Part shown: piece by piece, positions 45,653 through 57,331 of the stretch
How the letters are laid out: each line of letters begins with the position of its first letter
Numbering within the stretch: the first letter of the stretch is position 1
From: Heterohyrax brucei
Lineage: Eukaryota > Chordata > Mammalia > Hyracoidea > Procaviidae
Assembly (NCBI GenBank): GCA_028571685.1
Contig: CM053143.1
Coordinates: 52,817,208-52,881,207, forward strand
DNA: 64,000 bases
Direction of reading: 5' to 3'
The notes under the pieces: generated by a model
Told to the model about the DNA's origin: nothing
The model's input: only the letters and a program-made list of their open reading frames with translations
Database searches by the model: none
Translations under genes and position numbers: made by a program

Positions 45653-46236
45653 ACAAGAGAAAACTTGCAGTATAGATAATATTTAGTCTTTCCTCTAAAG
45701 AGATGATTGTGTACAGAGGGGAAATTCACTATCTTAATTTCCACAGGCCTCACTTCTATGAACTAGCTACTGCTACTTTGATAACAATGAAGAGACACTG
45801 AATTCTTGCTATACACGGACAGTTTTTAAGTGCTTCACATTTTGAAAGCTATGTAAGCCAGTGGGTTACCTAGAGACGAAAAAAGGAGGTTTGTTGTCCT
45901 CAGTCCATGAAATAGTTTTTTCAGAAGAGAAGAACCAATTGTTCACTTTTTTTTTTTTTTTACCTTTTTAACAATGCATGGTATCACCTTGTTATCACTT
46001 AGTGTTTAAAAATATCTGAAGGAACTGATACTTTCACTGAAGGAAATGCAGATGGAGGGGAAGCTAGTTTTAACTGACAAAACCAGCACATACTTAATAG
46101 CCTAACTGAATGCACTGAAAATACTTTATGAAGTTTTCATAAGTTAAGGACATGCGCACATACAGAAATGCACAAACCTGAAGGCCTGACCAGATACAAA
46201 GCTGAGCGTTTGACGTTTTTGGTCACGGACTTCATT
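45653..46236. other. Unique DNA, no gene seen
   Basis: A T18 tract near 45945-45961 is the only landmark. The last ten bases belong to the target duplication of the following insertion. Confidence 0.4.
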
Positions 46237-46246
46237 AGAATTAGAT

Positions 46247-47053
46247 CCTTCCATCTTAACCCAATATTGCAAGGATAGAGTAGCTGGGGCAGGGAGCAGG
46301 GGACCATGCTCTCAGGCAAAATTGAGGCCAATTGACACAACTAGCGTTTTGCTAAGAGGGCTCTCTTCACCCCACATTGGTGAGTGGCATCTGGGGTCTT
46401 AAAAGCTGCCAAGCTGCCATCCAAAGACACTGCAAATGGTCGCAACTCGGCAGGAACGGATGCTCACCAACGACCAAAATGACATGTGGTAAAGACAACC
46501 TAGAAGACAGAGAGACCCACAAGAGTGGGTGCCTACATCGACTTGGAACCGGAAGAACCAGATGGTGCCCGGCCACCACCAGTGATAGCCACGATGGAGC
46601 TCACTAGGTTGAGTCTCACTGGCAACACTAGAATAAAAAGGGGTTCATACTGAGATCTCCACTAAAAGACCTCAATTGATGGTCCAGTGGTTTCGGGTTT
46701 CCCCTGAGAGCATGGCCCCCGGCCCTGATGCTGCCCTTTCCCATAAATCATAATGAAGGTCCACTCTTTGGACATGAGTGGATTGGACTTGGCAATGCAG
46801 AGTGACCATACATTGGATGCACTTTATGGTTCTATACATCTATAGGATATCATCCTGCTGACCTCTGGCTGGAGGAAGGAGAGTGGGTGGGAGGAGGGGA
46901 AAGGAGGCTGTTGGGAGGATGAGACATGCATGGAGCAGAGAGGAATAGTGTGCTGTCACCGGAAGGGGAGAGCAGTGGAAGCTGCATAGAGGTGGGCATG
47001 TAAATTTATATGGGAATGTACATTTTTGCTGTTATATTAAATTAAAAAAAAAA
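46247..47053 (+). mobile_element. L1 3' UTR-only insertion with target duplication
   Basis: This is 807 bp of the long L1 3' UTR ('gagtggcatctggggtctta', 'tggtgcccggccaccaccag', 'actaaaagacctcaattgat', 'gttctatacatctataggat') with a final A-rich tail 'attaaattaaaaaaaaaaa'. It is flanked by the perfect 10-bp 'agaattagat' at 46237-46246 and 47054-47063. There is no ORF2 sequence, so the copy is severely 5'-truncated. Confidence 0.93.
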
Positions 47054-47063
47054 AGAATTAGAT

Positions 47064-47521
47064 AGTATCCTTGCTTAGACTTCATAAATGTCAACTAAAA
47101 ATCAACTCAAAAATACCTTGCCTTTCTGAAAATACTGCCCAATCTTACAACAGTGATTTTAAAATAAAGATGCCGTAATCAAAATTGCTCTGAAGTGAAG
47201 GACCGGTAAGATTCTGGCTGCACTAATTGCAACATTTGTCATTCAAGTAATTACAGAGAGATTGTGATGTATATTAAAATATGGTGACTAGAAATTAAGT
47301 ACTTGTGAAGTTAAAGACTAATTATAGAAGTCTAATCAGCCTACAAAAGAGTGTTATGCATAATATGCAAGAAGACAATAAAAAGTAAAACATACTGTCT
47401 TATTTGCATTATCACTTACATGTGAATTTCTGGTATCTGGCTAGTCCACTAGGAAAAGGCAAGATAATGTAAAAGTCATGAGATTAAAATAAAACACTGC
47501 TACATAAATAATTTGTTCTTT
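47064..47521. other. Unique DNA, no gene seen
   Basis: No recognised feature. Confidence 0.4.
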
Positions 47522-47529
47522 TGAAGACT

Positions 47530-48052
47530 TCTTTTTTATTGTGATTAAGTGAAAGCATACAATCCAAATTAATTTTGCACGCCTGCTTGTCTGCAGCTCC
47601 TGTTCTCCATGCTTGGTGACTGCACATTTCTCCTTTTCTTTCTTTACTTGTACCTCCTTAGCAATCTCCTGTCCTCTCTTCTCTGCCTTCTTCTCTCCCA
47701 TTTGGTAAGAGATCAGTAGGATGGTATCCCATAAACGCATAGAGCATAAAATGTACACTCCATATGGTCACATTGTTTCCCCAAGTCCGGGGCATTTTTG
47801 TCCGAAAAGTTGACCTCAGTAGCGTTTCTGGACAGGGGCAGCAGCAGGTAGAGTGGCCATGCTCCCAGGGGATCCCCCATGCCGTTGAACCATCAGTTGT
47901 GGTCTTTTAGTAGAGTTCTTGAGCTACACCACTGTTTTTCTCATGTTGCTACAGGGACTCAACATCGTGTGTCTGTCCTTGGTGGTGGCCGGGCACTATC
48001 TGGTTCTTCTGACCACATGTTGATGCAGTCTCCCATCGCACAGGTCCGTCTA
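47530..48052 (-). mobile_element. L1 3' UTR-only insertion, minus strand
   Basis: The T-rich start 'cttttttattgtgattaagt' is the reverse complement of an L1 tail, followed by the antisense of the long 3' UTR ('ccatcagttgtggtctttta', 'ggtggccgggcactatctgg'). It is flanked by 'tgaagact' at 47522-47529 and 48053-48060, an 8-bp duplication. Most similar in layout to the plus-strand copy at 46247. Confidence 0.88.
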
Positions 48053-48118
48053 TGAAGACTCATTTTAGTGAGACATTGTATGGATGACATGTTGTATGGC
48101 ACTCTTATCAGGAAATGA

Positions 48119-48448
48119 GAGGGCAGCAGTGGTTGAGAGGTCGAATTCTTGCCTTCTATGTGGGAGACCTGGGTTTGGTTCTCAGCAGTACTCCTATACA
48201 CAGCCAGCAGCACCGTGTCTCAGTGGAAGTTTCCATGTTACTGTGCTGTGTTAAATAGTTTGTGATGCTGTGATGCTGACCCAGCCATGTGCTTCTGAAA
48301 GCTGACCAATGACAACCCTATGGGTCACAGTGGTCCACTCTACAACTACTTACAGGGATGGCATAGGACCCGGTAATGTTTTGTTTTGTTCTCTGTGGGG
48401 AGTCATGAGTCAGTGGCCAAGTCACTGGTAGCTGGTAGCTAACAGCAT
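48119..48448 (+). mobile_element. tRNA-Gly-headed afrotherian SINE
   Basis: The head 'gagggcagcagtggttgaga', 'ggtcgaattcttgccttcta' and 'tgtgggagacctgggtttgg' follows tRNA-Gly(GCC) through both promoter boxes. The body has 'atgacaaccctatgggtcac' and 'acagggatggcataggaccc', and the end 'tcatgagtcagtggccaagt' plus 'agctaacagca' is BovB-like. Pairs with the minus-strand copy at 13153-13426. Confidence 0.88.
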
Positions 48449-49324
48449 GAGAATATAAAATGGTTCATGATCTCTTCAATCATCAAAAATAAAACACTCA
48501 GAATATTTAACCTTAACTTGTTTTATTTTTGTTTTTCACTGTTGAATTTAATGGAAACCTAAATAGGACAAGAGTTCTGGTCTCCTAGGGATGTCGGTGT
48601 CCACACAACCTGGCTCCCTTCAGACCTAGGGTTTATCTGTAAAACCTTACCAATCATTTTTATTGGTTTCTCCCTGTAATCCAGTTGAAGGTAATATAAT
48701 TATATTCAAACTGACAATCGACTCACTTCCCGGTGAATGCCTAAGGGAACAAAACTCTGCAAAACAACTAAAATATAAGTTCAAAATATTTTTTTGCAAA
48801 GCTTTTCTTTTCACAGCTGAGAGCCTTATCAGGGTTTAAGAGTTTATTTTTCATCATCACTTGTCTTCAAGTGCTTGTTGGTAATCAGCTGATTGGTAAA
48901 TATTACTTCTTATCAACATTTCTAATTTCTGACAACATGTGCTCTTTTTTAACTTCCAATTGTTGCTTCTATTGTGACCATATTGAACGGGATTCTTAAA
49001 TTAATATATCAACTCTACAGAGTACGATTTTTTAACAGAATAGGGGCAATGGCAAAGGTATTTTAGTGAATATTCTGATGCAAAAAAAAAAGATTAGCAT
49101 AAATATCTAAAACTGGAAACAAGTATAGATAAAATTCTTTGTGTAAAAGGAAAATTGCAATTATTTAAGGGGAGTGTTTTAAGTAATCCCATAAAAACAA
49201 ATTCTGAAATTTATTTTACTTTTCATGCTGAAATTTGGAAATTTGAATGAAGGTTTTTTGCATCCTGAGGGAAGCAGAAAGCAAGAAACAGCCAACACAA
49301 AGCAATATTTTCAATTGCTTTTGT
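48449..49324. other. Unique DNA, no gene seen
   Basis: No recognised repeat or coding signature. Confidence 0.4.
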
Positions 49325-49465
49325 CTTTATTGTCTCCATTTTACAAACTGTCTTTCAACAGAAGAAAGTGAAGCATGGAAAGCTTAAATGATTTGCCTAA
49401 GGTCAAGCCAGTAAGTGGCAGACAGAACTGCTCTCGAGTTTAGGTACAGAGTCTTAACTTTTAAC
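49325..49465 (+). mobile_element. MIR SINE
   Basis: 'ttattgtctccattttacaa', 'gaagcatggaaagcttaaat', 'gatttgcctaaggtcaagcc' and 'agtaagtggcagacagaact' follow the MIR core in order. This is the ancient mammal-wide SINE, well preserved in its conserved centre. Confidence 0.88.
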
Positions 49466-49932
49466 CAGCAAGTTATAATTTAACAGCTGAGTTTTGGCCT
49501 GAGAGTCATATCTGGTATAAACTGATGCGCAACTGCAATCAGAAATGGAATAGCTATATTCATTGCTTTAAATACGGGAGTAGATTTGCGAAACCAAAGA
49601 CCACATCCAGCGCAGGAATAAGTGAGTGAAGTGCAGTTAAGCACCTCCTCCAGAGATGAGAATGTCAGAAATCTGAGATCCACCATTATGGGGTTATTCC
49701 CTCACGTGGTTTTCATCCACACTAAAAGAAGAACTGGAACTAGAAAAGACAAACTTTACCAGGGGTCATATAGTTTAATGAATTTATGGTCATGACCAGG
49801 GAATCTGTAGAGTAAGACGGCCAGCATGATTTAGCCTCACAGGAAATAAGTTTAGGGGTAGAAAATTCAAAAGAAGGAGGAGAGGATAGGAAGAGGCCTG
49901 TTATTACAACACACCTGTCATAACTTCTACAT

Positions 49933-50075
49933 TGGTGTGGAGTTGATTCTGACACATAGTGACCCTATGGGACGAAGTATAACTGCTCCATAGAGCTTCT
50001 AAGAAGTAGCTGACGGATTCAAACTGTAGATGTTTTGGTTAGTCACTGGGTTCTAACCAATGCACACCAGAGCTA
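49933..50075 (-). mobile_element. AfroSINE, minus strand
   Basis: 'tggagttgattctgacacat', 'agtgaccctatgggacgaag', 'cttctaagaagtagctgacg', 'gattcaaactgtagatgttt' and 'ctaaccaatgcacacc' are in reverse-complement order. Confidence 0.9.
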
Positions 50076-50376
50076 AGTGTTTCTTATAAGTATCATAAAA
50101 TTTCTATGTGCCGTTTGCATAAGAAAAAAAAAAAACCCACAAGTCTAGTAGTGAGAGTCAGCATGTATGGCAATTAAGGCCCTAGATTCTGGAATGATGC
50201 TACCTGCTACCTATGTCTGCAAGTCAGCACACTTTTGTGTAAAACAGGGCAATTATGAATGACATGATTGAAAGAATTAAAGGAGATGAAAAAGACTTAA
50301 GCTTAAGCAATAAAATTGCTTCTCAGGATGTTTCTAGAATTCTTGACTGGAAAAACAAATGAAAATATCAAAACAA

Positions 50377-50447
50377 ATATATATTATATACTGTAACAGT
50401 TTATATATATATTTATATATACATAAACAGTAAACATATATATTACC
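50377..50447. repeat. AT-rich alternating tract
   Basis: 'atatatattatatactg' followed by 'tatatatatatttatatata' and 'aaacatatatatta'. Confidence 0.85.
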
Positions 50448-51800
50448 TTGCATGAAAAACAGAGATAAGTTTTTACTTGCTATACATGGTAATATTTTTA
50501 AACAAAAGAAAACCCTACACTCCTTAAAGAGTGAATTGTACTGTTAGGAATATTGGCCATATGAGAGACCTAAAGGTTATGCTAATAAATTATGCAGAAT
50601 TTTCAATTAATGCATGCACAAGGCATGTTTTATTAATGTTCATTCAGATTAAAATAAAGTGTAAATATCAAAGCAAAGTGCACCAGGAGTTCAGATTCAA
50701 TGGCATTAAGTTCAGGAAAATCCATCACTTTTCAATGTTCCATCACAAAAGATTGCAATACGCAGTGTTGTCATATCATGTTCTGGGGTTTGTAAGAGCC
50801 TATAGTTCACCTTGCTGCTACAAAAGACACATAAACATCAAAATTTTGCTAGCACTGTCAAAAAGTGAGTGATATGCTCTGTTTAACCCAAATGGTAAAT
50901 AGTTAGTATTTTATTGGTCATTACATGGGCTATCTGTTTAATAATTTGGAGGTAGAACCTCTCTAGCACTACCCCAACTCAGAAATATATGTCTAATCTG
51001 TCTATGTAATCACCTGTGAAACTTGCTACAAGGTCTTTGAATAGAGAAGACTTAACTGTTAGTGGAGACAATTAGGCTTATTCTAAAGATTTACACTAAA
51101 GATTTTTATCCCCCCTCGGGAATTGTTCTTCCATTGTTCAGTCTTACATTTTCCTCTGAGTATATTGACTTGAGTTAATATGTTGCTTCCATTGGTTTTC
51201 ATGTATGCAAGTGGAAAAATTGCTAAGCAGTGATTAGGCAACATTTGGCTGAATTCCTAGCAGCCATTCGTAGGTCAATATCCAACAGCACATGCTTACT
51301 ATACACCAGGTTTTGTGGGAGAACAGATCAGATTTCTGATTTGCTCATTAGCTTTTGGTGTAACTTATTTTGGAACTGGGCAAAGATTTCTGTTTCAAGC
51401 GATTTCTAATTAAAATCTGTTTCTCCAGCCCTTCTGTCTATTTCAGCCTACTTTCTAACCTTTTTACTACCTGAATCTGTAGAACAGACCGTAAAACATT
51501 AAATATGAGAAAGCTGGGAAATGTAACACGCTATAAATGCGTGAAGCTAGGAGCTCAAAATGTGTGGACATAAAGATTTTATTTCTTTACGCAAGGTTTA
51601 AACGAAGAGTCTGTGGTATAAATTTTTGCTTTCAAAATGGACTGTCATTTTTTAAGCAAGAAGAAAGGAATGCTTGGCTATTAAGAAAACATTATACCTT
51701 AAAACAATACTTCAAAAAGACAAAAGCAAAGGCTACATAAAAAAATACACCTGAGAAAGTCTAACTTTCATTCCAAGTCCCCATGAAAGTGTTGCAAATA

Positions 51801-51870
51801 TTTTCAGACATCACACGGTGTTTCTTTTCAGACATGACACTATATTGCCTTTTCTCAGAAAGGCAATATA
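51801..51870. repeat. Direct repeat followed by 12-bp perfect hairpin
   Basis: 'ttttcagacatcacac' (51801-51816) is repeated as 'ttttcagacatgacac' (51825-51840), 15 of 16 identical at a period of 24. It is followed at once by an inverted repeat: 'tatattgccttt' (51841-51852), loop 'tctcag', 'aaaggcaatata' (51859-51870). I know no family with this arrangement. Confidence 0.8.
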
Positions 51871-53097
51871 AGATGAATAAATGTATGTGTATCTATGTGT
51901 AAACACAACAATTATTTTGCTATGTCTTAGATAAGATTCTTTTGTTAGGACAAAACTTTTTATACCATTTTGTAAATATTTTATTTGATACTACTCTACT
52001 CCAAGTGTTAACAAAACAATTTAAATTTTGTCTCATGCAAATTCTATTTCCTCTAATTATTGTCCTGTATTTATAAACAAGGCACCTATAACCAGAGAGA
52101 AAAGAGAAAGAAAAAAAAAGTCAGAGATCACAACATTATTTCAGAAAATTCAGACAAAATATATACATAAGCTTATATTGAACTGAATAAGAATAGATGG
52201 AACAGGAGTTCATAATAACAAAGCAAATGATATCCCAAATAAACTTTTTCTATTAAAAAAATACAATTTAGTTGCCCACTACATGATACGTAGTGGATTT
52301 AGATTTTGCTGATTCTTCAGTCCATTGACAACTCTAGAAAAGGAGGACTGATCACATCTTTTGGTAGCTGTGAACATCTTTCCACATTTTTTCCAAATAA
52401 CAGCCAGTAATTGACTAGAGGAGAAGTGCTGGTCTGCCAGCTATGTCAAATGGAAGTAACTGACGTGAACAATTGTTAATAAATATCTACTCAAAGGGGT
52501 GTGAATAAAATAAGGCTTGTAGAAGATGTAAAGCACTATACAAATGCCAACTACAATTTTTAGTTGACTGTGATGTGGAAAGGTATTAGAAAGGAAGAAT
52601 TTCTAATAACTTCTTCAGCAGTGAATCATTATAACCTCATGAATAATTGTCAGTTACTCATTCTGAGTCTCCTTTTTGTACTTGTTTTTTGTCTATAAGG
52701 GAATTTTCTGGAATTGTCCAAAAATCCTAGGAAAAGCATAATTAAAATAAATAAATCTAGTTCATATTATTTTTATAATTATTTTAAAAGGTTTCTGTAT
52801 TTGCATGTAAAAAATGTACACTTTTATGCATTTCTGTGTCTCATAAACTTATATTTTTAGGCTACTAGAAGCTACTAATACTGCTTTCTCTCAATGTTTA
52901 TCTAAAAGATCAACTTTTTATGTTTCTTTAACATTATTATGGTCTGTACTGGATTCATTTCTATATTCTTTTCACCTTCTTTCCATTACTACATTTACAT
53001 GGTTTGTGTATTTTCATACCAGAAGGTTATATTGGTGTTTTCTTTAAAAATTTGTCAATGAAACTCCACAGACAAAATGATATATCTTAAGTCTACA

Positions 53098-53260
53098 CGT
53101 GGAAATCCTGGAGGCTCACCACTAAGGGCTAACCAAAGGGTCAACAGTTTGAATCTGTGAAGAACTCCTTGGAAACCCTATGGAACAGATGTACTCTGTC
53201 ATATAGGTTCGCTCTGAGTTGGAATCGACTTGAGGGTAGTGTTCTTGTTTGTTTTTAAGC
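53098..53260 (+). mobile_element. AfroSINE, short form
   Basis: 'cgtggaaatcctggaggctc', 'gggtcaacagtttgaatctg', 'ctccttggaaaccctatgga' and 'tgagttggaatcgacttgag' then 'ttgtttgttttt' in order. Confidence 0.9.
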
Positions 53261-53509
53261 CTACATAATAAATGTTACATCTGATTTTGTTACTTAATGA
53301 AATTAAATTTTCTTGAGGAAATGTGTTAATCATTGGCTATAGCCATTAGTGGAAGTTATAAAATTATTAGTATTTACATAATAAACTGATTCTCCAATAA
53401 GCTCTGCATTTATTCTTTTAAGAGTATAATTTCTTTTAAGTTGATAACAGGTAAAGGTAATGAGAAATGCATGGGGTCTGGAAGGCACAAAAGACTTTCT
53501 GAATGCCAT

Positions 53510-53670
53510 CAGAAAACCAAAACGATTGCCATTGAGTGTATCCATAGAGATCCAATAGGTCACAGTAGATCTGTCCCATAGACTTTCCAAAGACAGATTG
53601 ATAGCTTCAAACTGCCAACCTTTTGGTAAGCAGAGTAGGTCTTAACCACTAAGCCACCGTTGTGTCCTGT
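53510..53670 (-). mobile_element. AfroSINE, minus strand
   Basis: 'aaaccaaaacgattgccatt', 'tcccatagactttccaaaga', 'aactgccaaccttttggtaa' and 'cttaaccactaagccaccgt' are in reverse-complement order. Inverted relative to the copy 250 bp upstream. Confidence 0.92.
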
Positions 53671-53840
53671 AAATACCAGAGTATCTTTAAAATAATTTCA
53701 GTTTATTGGGATTAAAAGAGAGTATGTAGCAGGTTTTAAAATTCCAGACAAAACAATAAATGAATATTTGAACTCAGAGTCTAAGTTTTCAAGACTTTTT
53801 TCAACCTCTCACAACTTATTGGAAAACGTATTGCACATAA

Positions 53841-53897
53841 CCCAAATAAAACCCATTGCTGTTGAGTCCATTACGACTTTCATAGCAAGTGCTTAAC
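53841..53897 (-). mobile_element. AfroSINE tail fragment, minus strand
   Basis: Only the tail end is present: 'aaataaaacccattgctgtt', 'gagtccattacgactttcat'. The body and head are missing, so the insertion is very short (about 55 bp). Confidence 0.7.
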
Positions 53898-54447
53898 AAA
53901 TAAGTGTGGAACAAATGCTCTGCCATTCTCCACCCAACCATGTTTTACCATTATTAGCTTTTCCACAAAACTGGCCGCTAGATGGCAGTCCCACACAGAG
54001 AAGCTTTCCTTGGGCTTTGGGAAAAGTCTCTCAGAACAATTGCATTTATGGCAAAACGTAATTTTTTTTTAAACAACAACAACAAAAACTTTACATAAAT
54101 GTTTTAAAATTAAAACCACTTAATCAGTAGTTGTTGTTTCAGTTTTTCTTTTGAATTTTTTAAATCAATTTGGACAATTAAAAAATTATAGACAGCCTGG
54201 AAAATAGCATATCCTTTGGATTCAGGTCTCCTGTATGAAATTATTCCATGTGATGATACTTCTAGGCATATAGAGAGTGTAAGGAAAATAAGCACTGAAT
54301 GACCTTGCTTAGTTTAGTGGTTCTTGCAGTGCTTGATAGCCAGTATCTAGGATTGAAGAAAACACACAAATATGGAGTGAAAGAGAAGGCCATAAGTTCT
54401 AACATCAAAGAACCTTGGTAAGAAGATTTTAAGAGAGTATATGGAAT

Positions 54448-54660
54448 TGGACAAGCCCTGGTGATACAGCAGTTAACTGCTTGGCTACTAACCAAGAAGT
54501 CAGTGGTTCCAACCCACTGGCTGATCCTCTAGAGAAAGCTTTGAGAGTCCACTTCCATAAAGACTACAGCTTTGGAACCCTGTGGGACCACTCCGCTCTG
54601 CCCTATAGGGTTACTATGATTTGGAATTACTGACTAGATGGCAATGGGTTTGGTTTTAGT
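54448..54660 (+). mobile_element. AfroSINE, long form, complete
   Basis: 'acaagccctggtgatacagc', 'ggctactaaccaagaagtca', 'agagaaagctttgagagtcc', 'acttccataaagactacagc', 'accctgtgggaccactccgc' and 'tgactagatggcaatgggtt'. The 'agaaag...ttccataaagactacag' block marks the long subtype. Confidence 0.92.
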
Positions 54661-55062
54661 ATATGGCAATGCAGTTAGAATATGCTTTATAGCTAAACTC
54701 GAGGAGCTATTTACAGACTTAACCTCAGTCATGCCCTTTTTATTTTTTAACTTAGTATTCTGACAGAATTCTTTTTGTTAGCTAATCTCAAAACAAGCCT
54801 GTCATTATTTTTGTTGTGCTGTATTCCTCAGAAAGGAGTTATCAGAGGCACCTCATGCGCAAAACGAGGAGATTCTGTAGGAATGAAGACCGGGAGGCTG
54901 GGATTGCTGGGGTTCATTTTAGAAGCTGCCTACCAAGGTTTATATATTATTCTTGTCATTATTTTCAAATTTTGTGGTTCTTTTGAAAAGTATCTCGGCA
55001 AAGAAGTGTTTAGTAATATTGATGAAAGCCAAAACAGCACATATATAACACATATGTGCTTA

Positions 55063-55103
55063 CATGTGAACATATATATGTGTATATATATATGTATATA
55101 TAT
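55063..55103. repeat. (TATG/TA)n tract
   Basis: 'acatatatatgtgtatatat' continuing 'atatgtatatatatgcg'. Confidence 0.85.
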
Positions 55104-55109
55104 GCGTAA

Positions 55110-55250
55110 CAAAAAAACAACTCATTGCTGTCAAGTTCGTTCAACTCATAGTGACCCTACTACGCATAGTAGAACTGCACCTGGTAGATTTGAACTGCCT
55201 ACCTTTTGGTTAGCAGCCATAGCACTTAACTGTTATGCCATCAAGGTTTC
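55110..55250 (-). mobile_element. AfroSINE, minus strand
   Basis: 'acaactcattgctgtcaagt', 'tcatagtgaccctactacgc', 'ggtagatttgaactgcctac' and 'ttggttagcagccatagcac' are in reverse-complement order. Its plus-strand translation ends the 163-codon frame at 54775-55266 with the SINE-derived 'PGRFELPTFWLAAIALN', so that frame is not a gene. Confidence 0.93.
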
Positions 55251-55304
55251 ATACATATGTATATGAATATACATACATATATATGATAAAAAACACCAGA
55301 TCAA

Positions 55305-55310
<6 letters not shown>

Positions 55311-55343
<33 letters not shown>
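55311..55343. repeat. (CA)n microsatellite
   Basis: About 16 uninterrupted CA units, ending 'cacacgaag'. Confidence 0.97.
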
Positions 55344-55345
<2 letters not shown>

Positions 55346-55426
55346 AGTTTGGATAAAAATCATAGCCCTCATTTATGACTCTGCCATCAGCTTCTGAATG
55401 CATAGAGGGGTATACTTATATACCGG

Positions 55427-55451
55427 ATCCGACTCATCGGCACTTGGCTTG
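55427..55451 (+). repeat. Micro-fragment of SINE/BovB-type tail
   Basis: 'ggatccgactcatcggcac' then 'ttggcttggc', with no SINE body upstream. It shares the core with 2104-2138, 4709-4724 and 58752-58784. Flanks are AT-rich ('cttatatacc' and 'atatgtacac'), and no clean duplication can be called. Confidence 0.6.
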
Positions 55452-55639
55452 GCATATGTACACAAAACACAAAGTATTTTAATGAATGTTGTAGAGAACA
55501 CAGCATTTGCTGACCTAGTAATGAGAGCTAAGGGGTGACTGACCTAAGCCAGGCAATCTCTTTCTATGTATATGAAAGCTAGATGAAGATAAGGAAGATT
55601 AGATAAGAATTAGTGCTTTTGAATTATGGTGTAGCCAAA

Positions 55640-55976
55640 GAATAACGAATGCTGAATATGTAGACTTCAGGAAGAAGAACATATCTGTCTCAGAAGTAAA
55701 GCTATGGTTTTATTTGGGGTGAGAGTAGCGAGACTTCATTTCACATATTTGGGACATGTTATCAGGAAGGACCAGTCCCTGTAAAAAGTATCATTCTCAG
55801 TAAAGCAGGGGTTCAGCAAAAAAGAGGAAGATTCCTAATGAAATGGACTAACACAGTGGCTACAACAACAGATCAAAATATAGCAATGATTGTGAGAATG
55901 GCACAGTTTTTCATATAGCTGTGCATAGTATCACCATGAGTCAGAACTATCTCAGTGACACCTAACAGCAACAGCA
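55640..55976 (+). mobile_element. BovB 3' end fragment
   Basis: 'cgaatgctgaatatgtagac', 'catatttgggacatgttatc', 'aggaaggaccagtccctgta', 'gcaaaaaagaggaagattcc', 'actaacacagtggctacaac' and 'tgacacctaacagcaacagc' follow the end of the BovB ORF and its 3' tail. Stops break the frame. Confidence 0.9.
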
Positions 55977-56662
55977 GAGTTGAAAAGATTTCTGGGAGGA
56001 GGGGCCAAATTGTGGATAGTCAGAGACTTCCTCTGGTCCCTTTAACAACAAATGCCTGAAGGAAGAAATGAATCCATTCCATATGACAGCTTAGGGGGCC
56101 CTGAATAACAAAGAGAAAATGGAGAAATTAGACTGAAAAATGGGCCAGGGAAGGTATGTCCAGAGGTACATAGGCTTCTCCAGATATGACCCACAGGGAA
56201 ATGTCTGTAGCCAGTGTGGTGAGCAGAGAGATGGTGGTTGGAGGGTGTCCTTCTCAACATGAAAAACTAGCTGGAGAATCTACTCATGTACCCAGAATCA
56301 GTGAAAAACAGCACTAGATTTTCAAAAGCTAAATTCTGGCATGTAACGTACCATGCAAATCTAAATCTTTCTTTTGGGATAAACCTCTCTCCCTTCTCTG
56401 AGAACTTCCTTCTCCTTACTCTAAACTATGCCCAGCTCTGGAGTCTGACACCATTAACTAAGTCAAAAGTAGGACTAATCAAGTCTACCTTGAACCATTC
56501 TCCAGGACTTGGATAGGGAACAATTCATCAAATAGGAGGGGAAAAAATCTGCTGACCGTCAGGTGGTTAGAACATTAGAACTTCACAAGCAAAAATAACC
56601 AAACTAGTGCACATGACCAGCCTGTTTGAACATTTCAAAACATCAGAACACAGGAAGCTAGA

Positions 56663-57318
56663 TGCCAAGTCACCATCCGAGGACACAGCAAATGGTCCCA
56701 ACTCAGCAGGAACGGATGCTCACTGAGGACCAAAATGACATGGGGTAAAGACAACCTAGAAGACAGAGAGACCCACAAGAGTGGGTGCCTTCACTGACTT
56801 GGGACTGGAAGAACTGGGTGGTACTTGACCACCACCAGTGATAGCCACGATGGAGCTCACAGAGAGGAGTCTCACTGGCAACACAAGAATAAAAAGGGGT
56901 GCATCATGAGATCTCCACTAAAAGACCTCAATTGATGGTCCAGAGGTTTTGAGGTTCCCCTGAGAGCATGGCCCCTGGCCCTGATGCTGCCCTTACCCAT
57001 AAATTATAACACAGGTCCATTCCTTGGACAGGAATGGATTGGACTTGGCAATGCAGAGTGACCATATATTGGAAGCACTTTATGGTTCTATACATCTATA
57101 GGATATCATCCTGCTGACCTCTGGCTGGAGGAAGGAGAGTGGGTGGAGAGGAGGGGAAAGGAGGCTGTTGGGAGTATGAGACATGTATGGAACAGAGAGG
57201 AATAGTATGCTGTCACCGGACAGGGAGAGCAGTGGAAGCTGCATATAGGTGGGCATGTAAATTTATACAGGAATGTACATTTTCACTCAGTCATGTTAAA
57301 TAAAAAGAAAACAAAAAA
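56663..57318 (+). mobile_element. L1 3' UTR-only insertion in L1-F
   Basis: This is 656 bp of the long L1 3' UTR, ending 'tgttaaataaaaagaaaac' and an A-rich tail. It is flanked by the perfect 13-bp 'acaggaagctaga' at 56650-56662 and 57319-57331. Close in sequence to the insertion at 59088 in the last 190 bp, with about ten differences by eye. Confidence 0.93.
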
Positions 57319-57331
57319 ACAGGAAGCTAGA

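Larger units (their letters stand above)
50076..53095. other. 3-kb repeat-poor unique stretch, no gene seen
   Basis: The longest interval here without a recognised transposon. It holds an AT microsatellite-like tract (50377-50447), a direct repeat plus hairpin (51801-51870) and AT-rich sequence. Short frames, for example 50531-50872 and 51537-51740, have no recognisable domain. Confidence 0.45.

Noticed and set aside
48119-48195. A tRNA-Gly gene
   Set aside because: Promoter boxes are readable but the arms are mismatched and the sequence continues into a SINE body, so it is a SINE head.
54775-55266. Longest open frame in the window, 163 codons
   Set aside because: Its last third is the translation of a TA-rich tract and a minus-strand AfroSINE (the 'PGRFELPTFWLAAIALN' signature). 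The first part has no known domain and no splice or conservation support.
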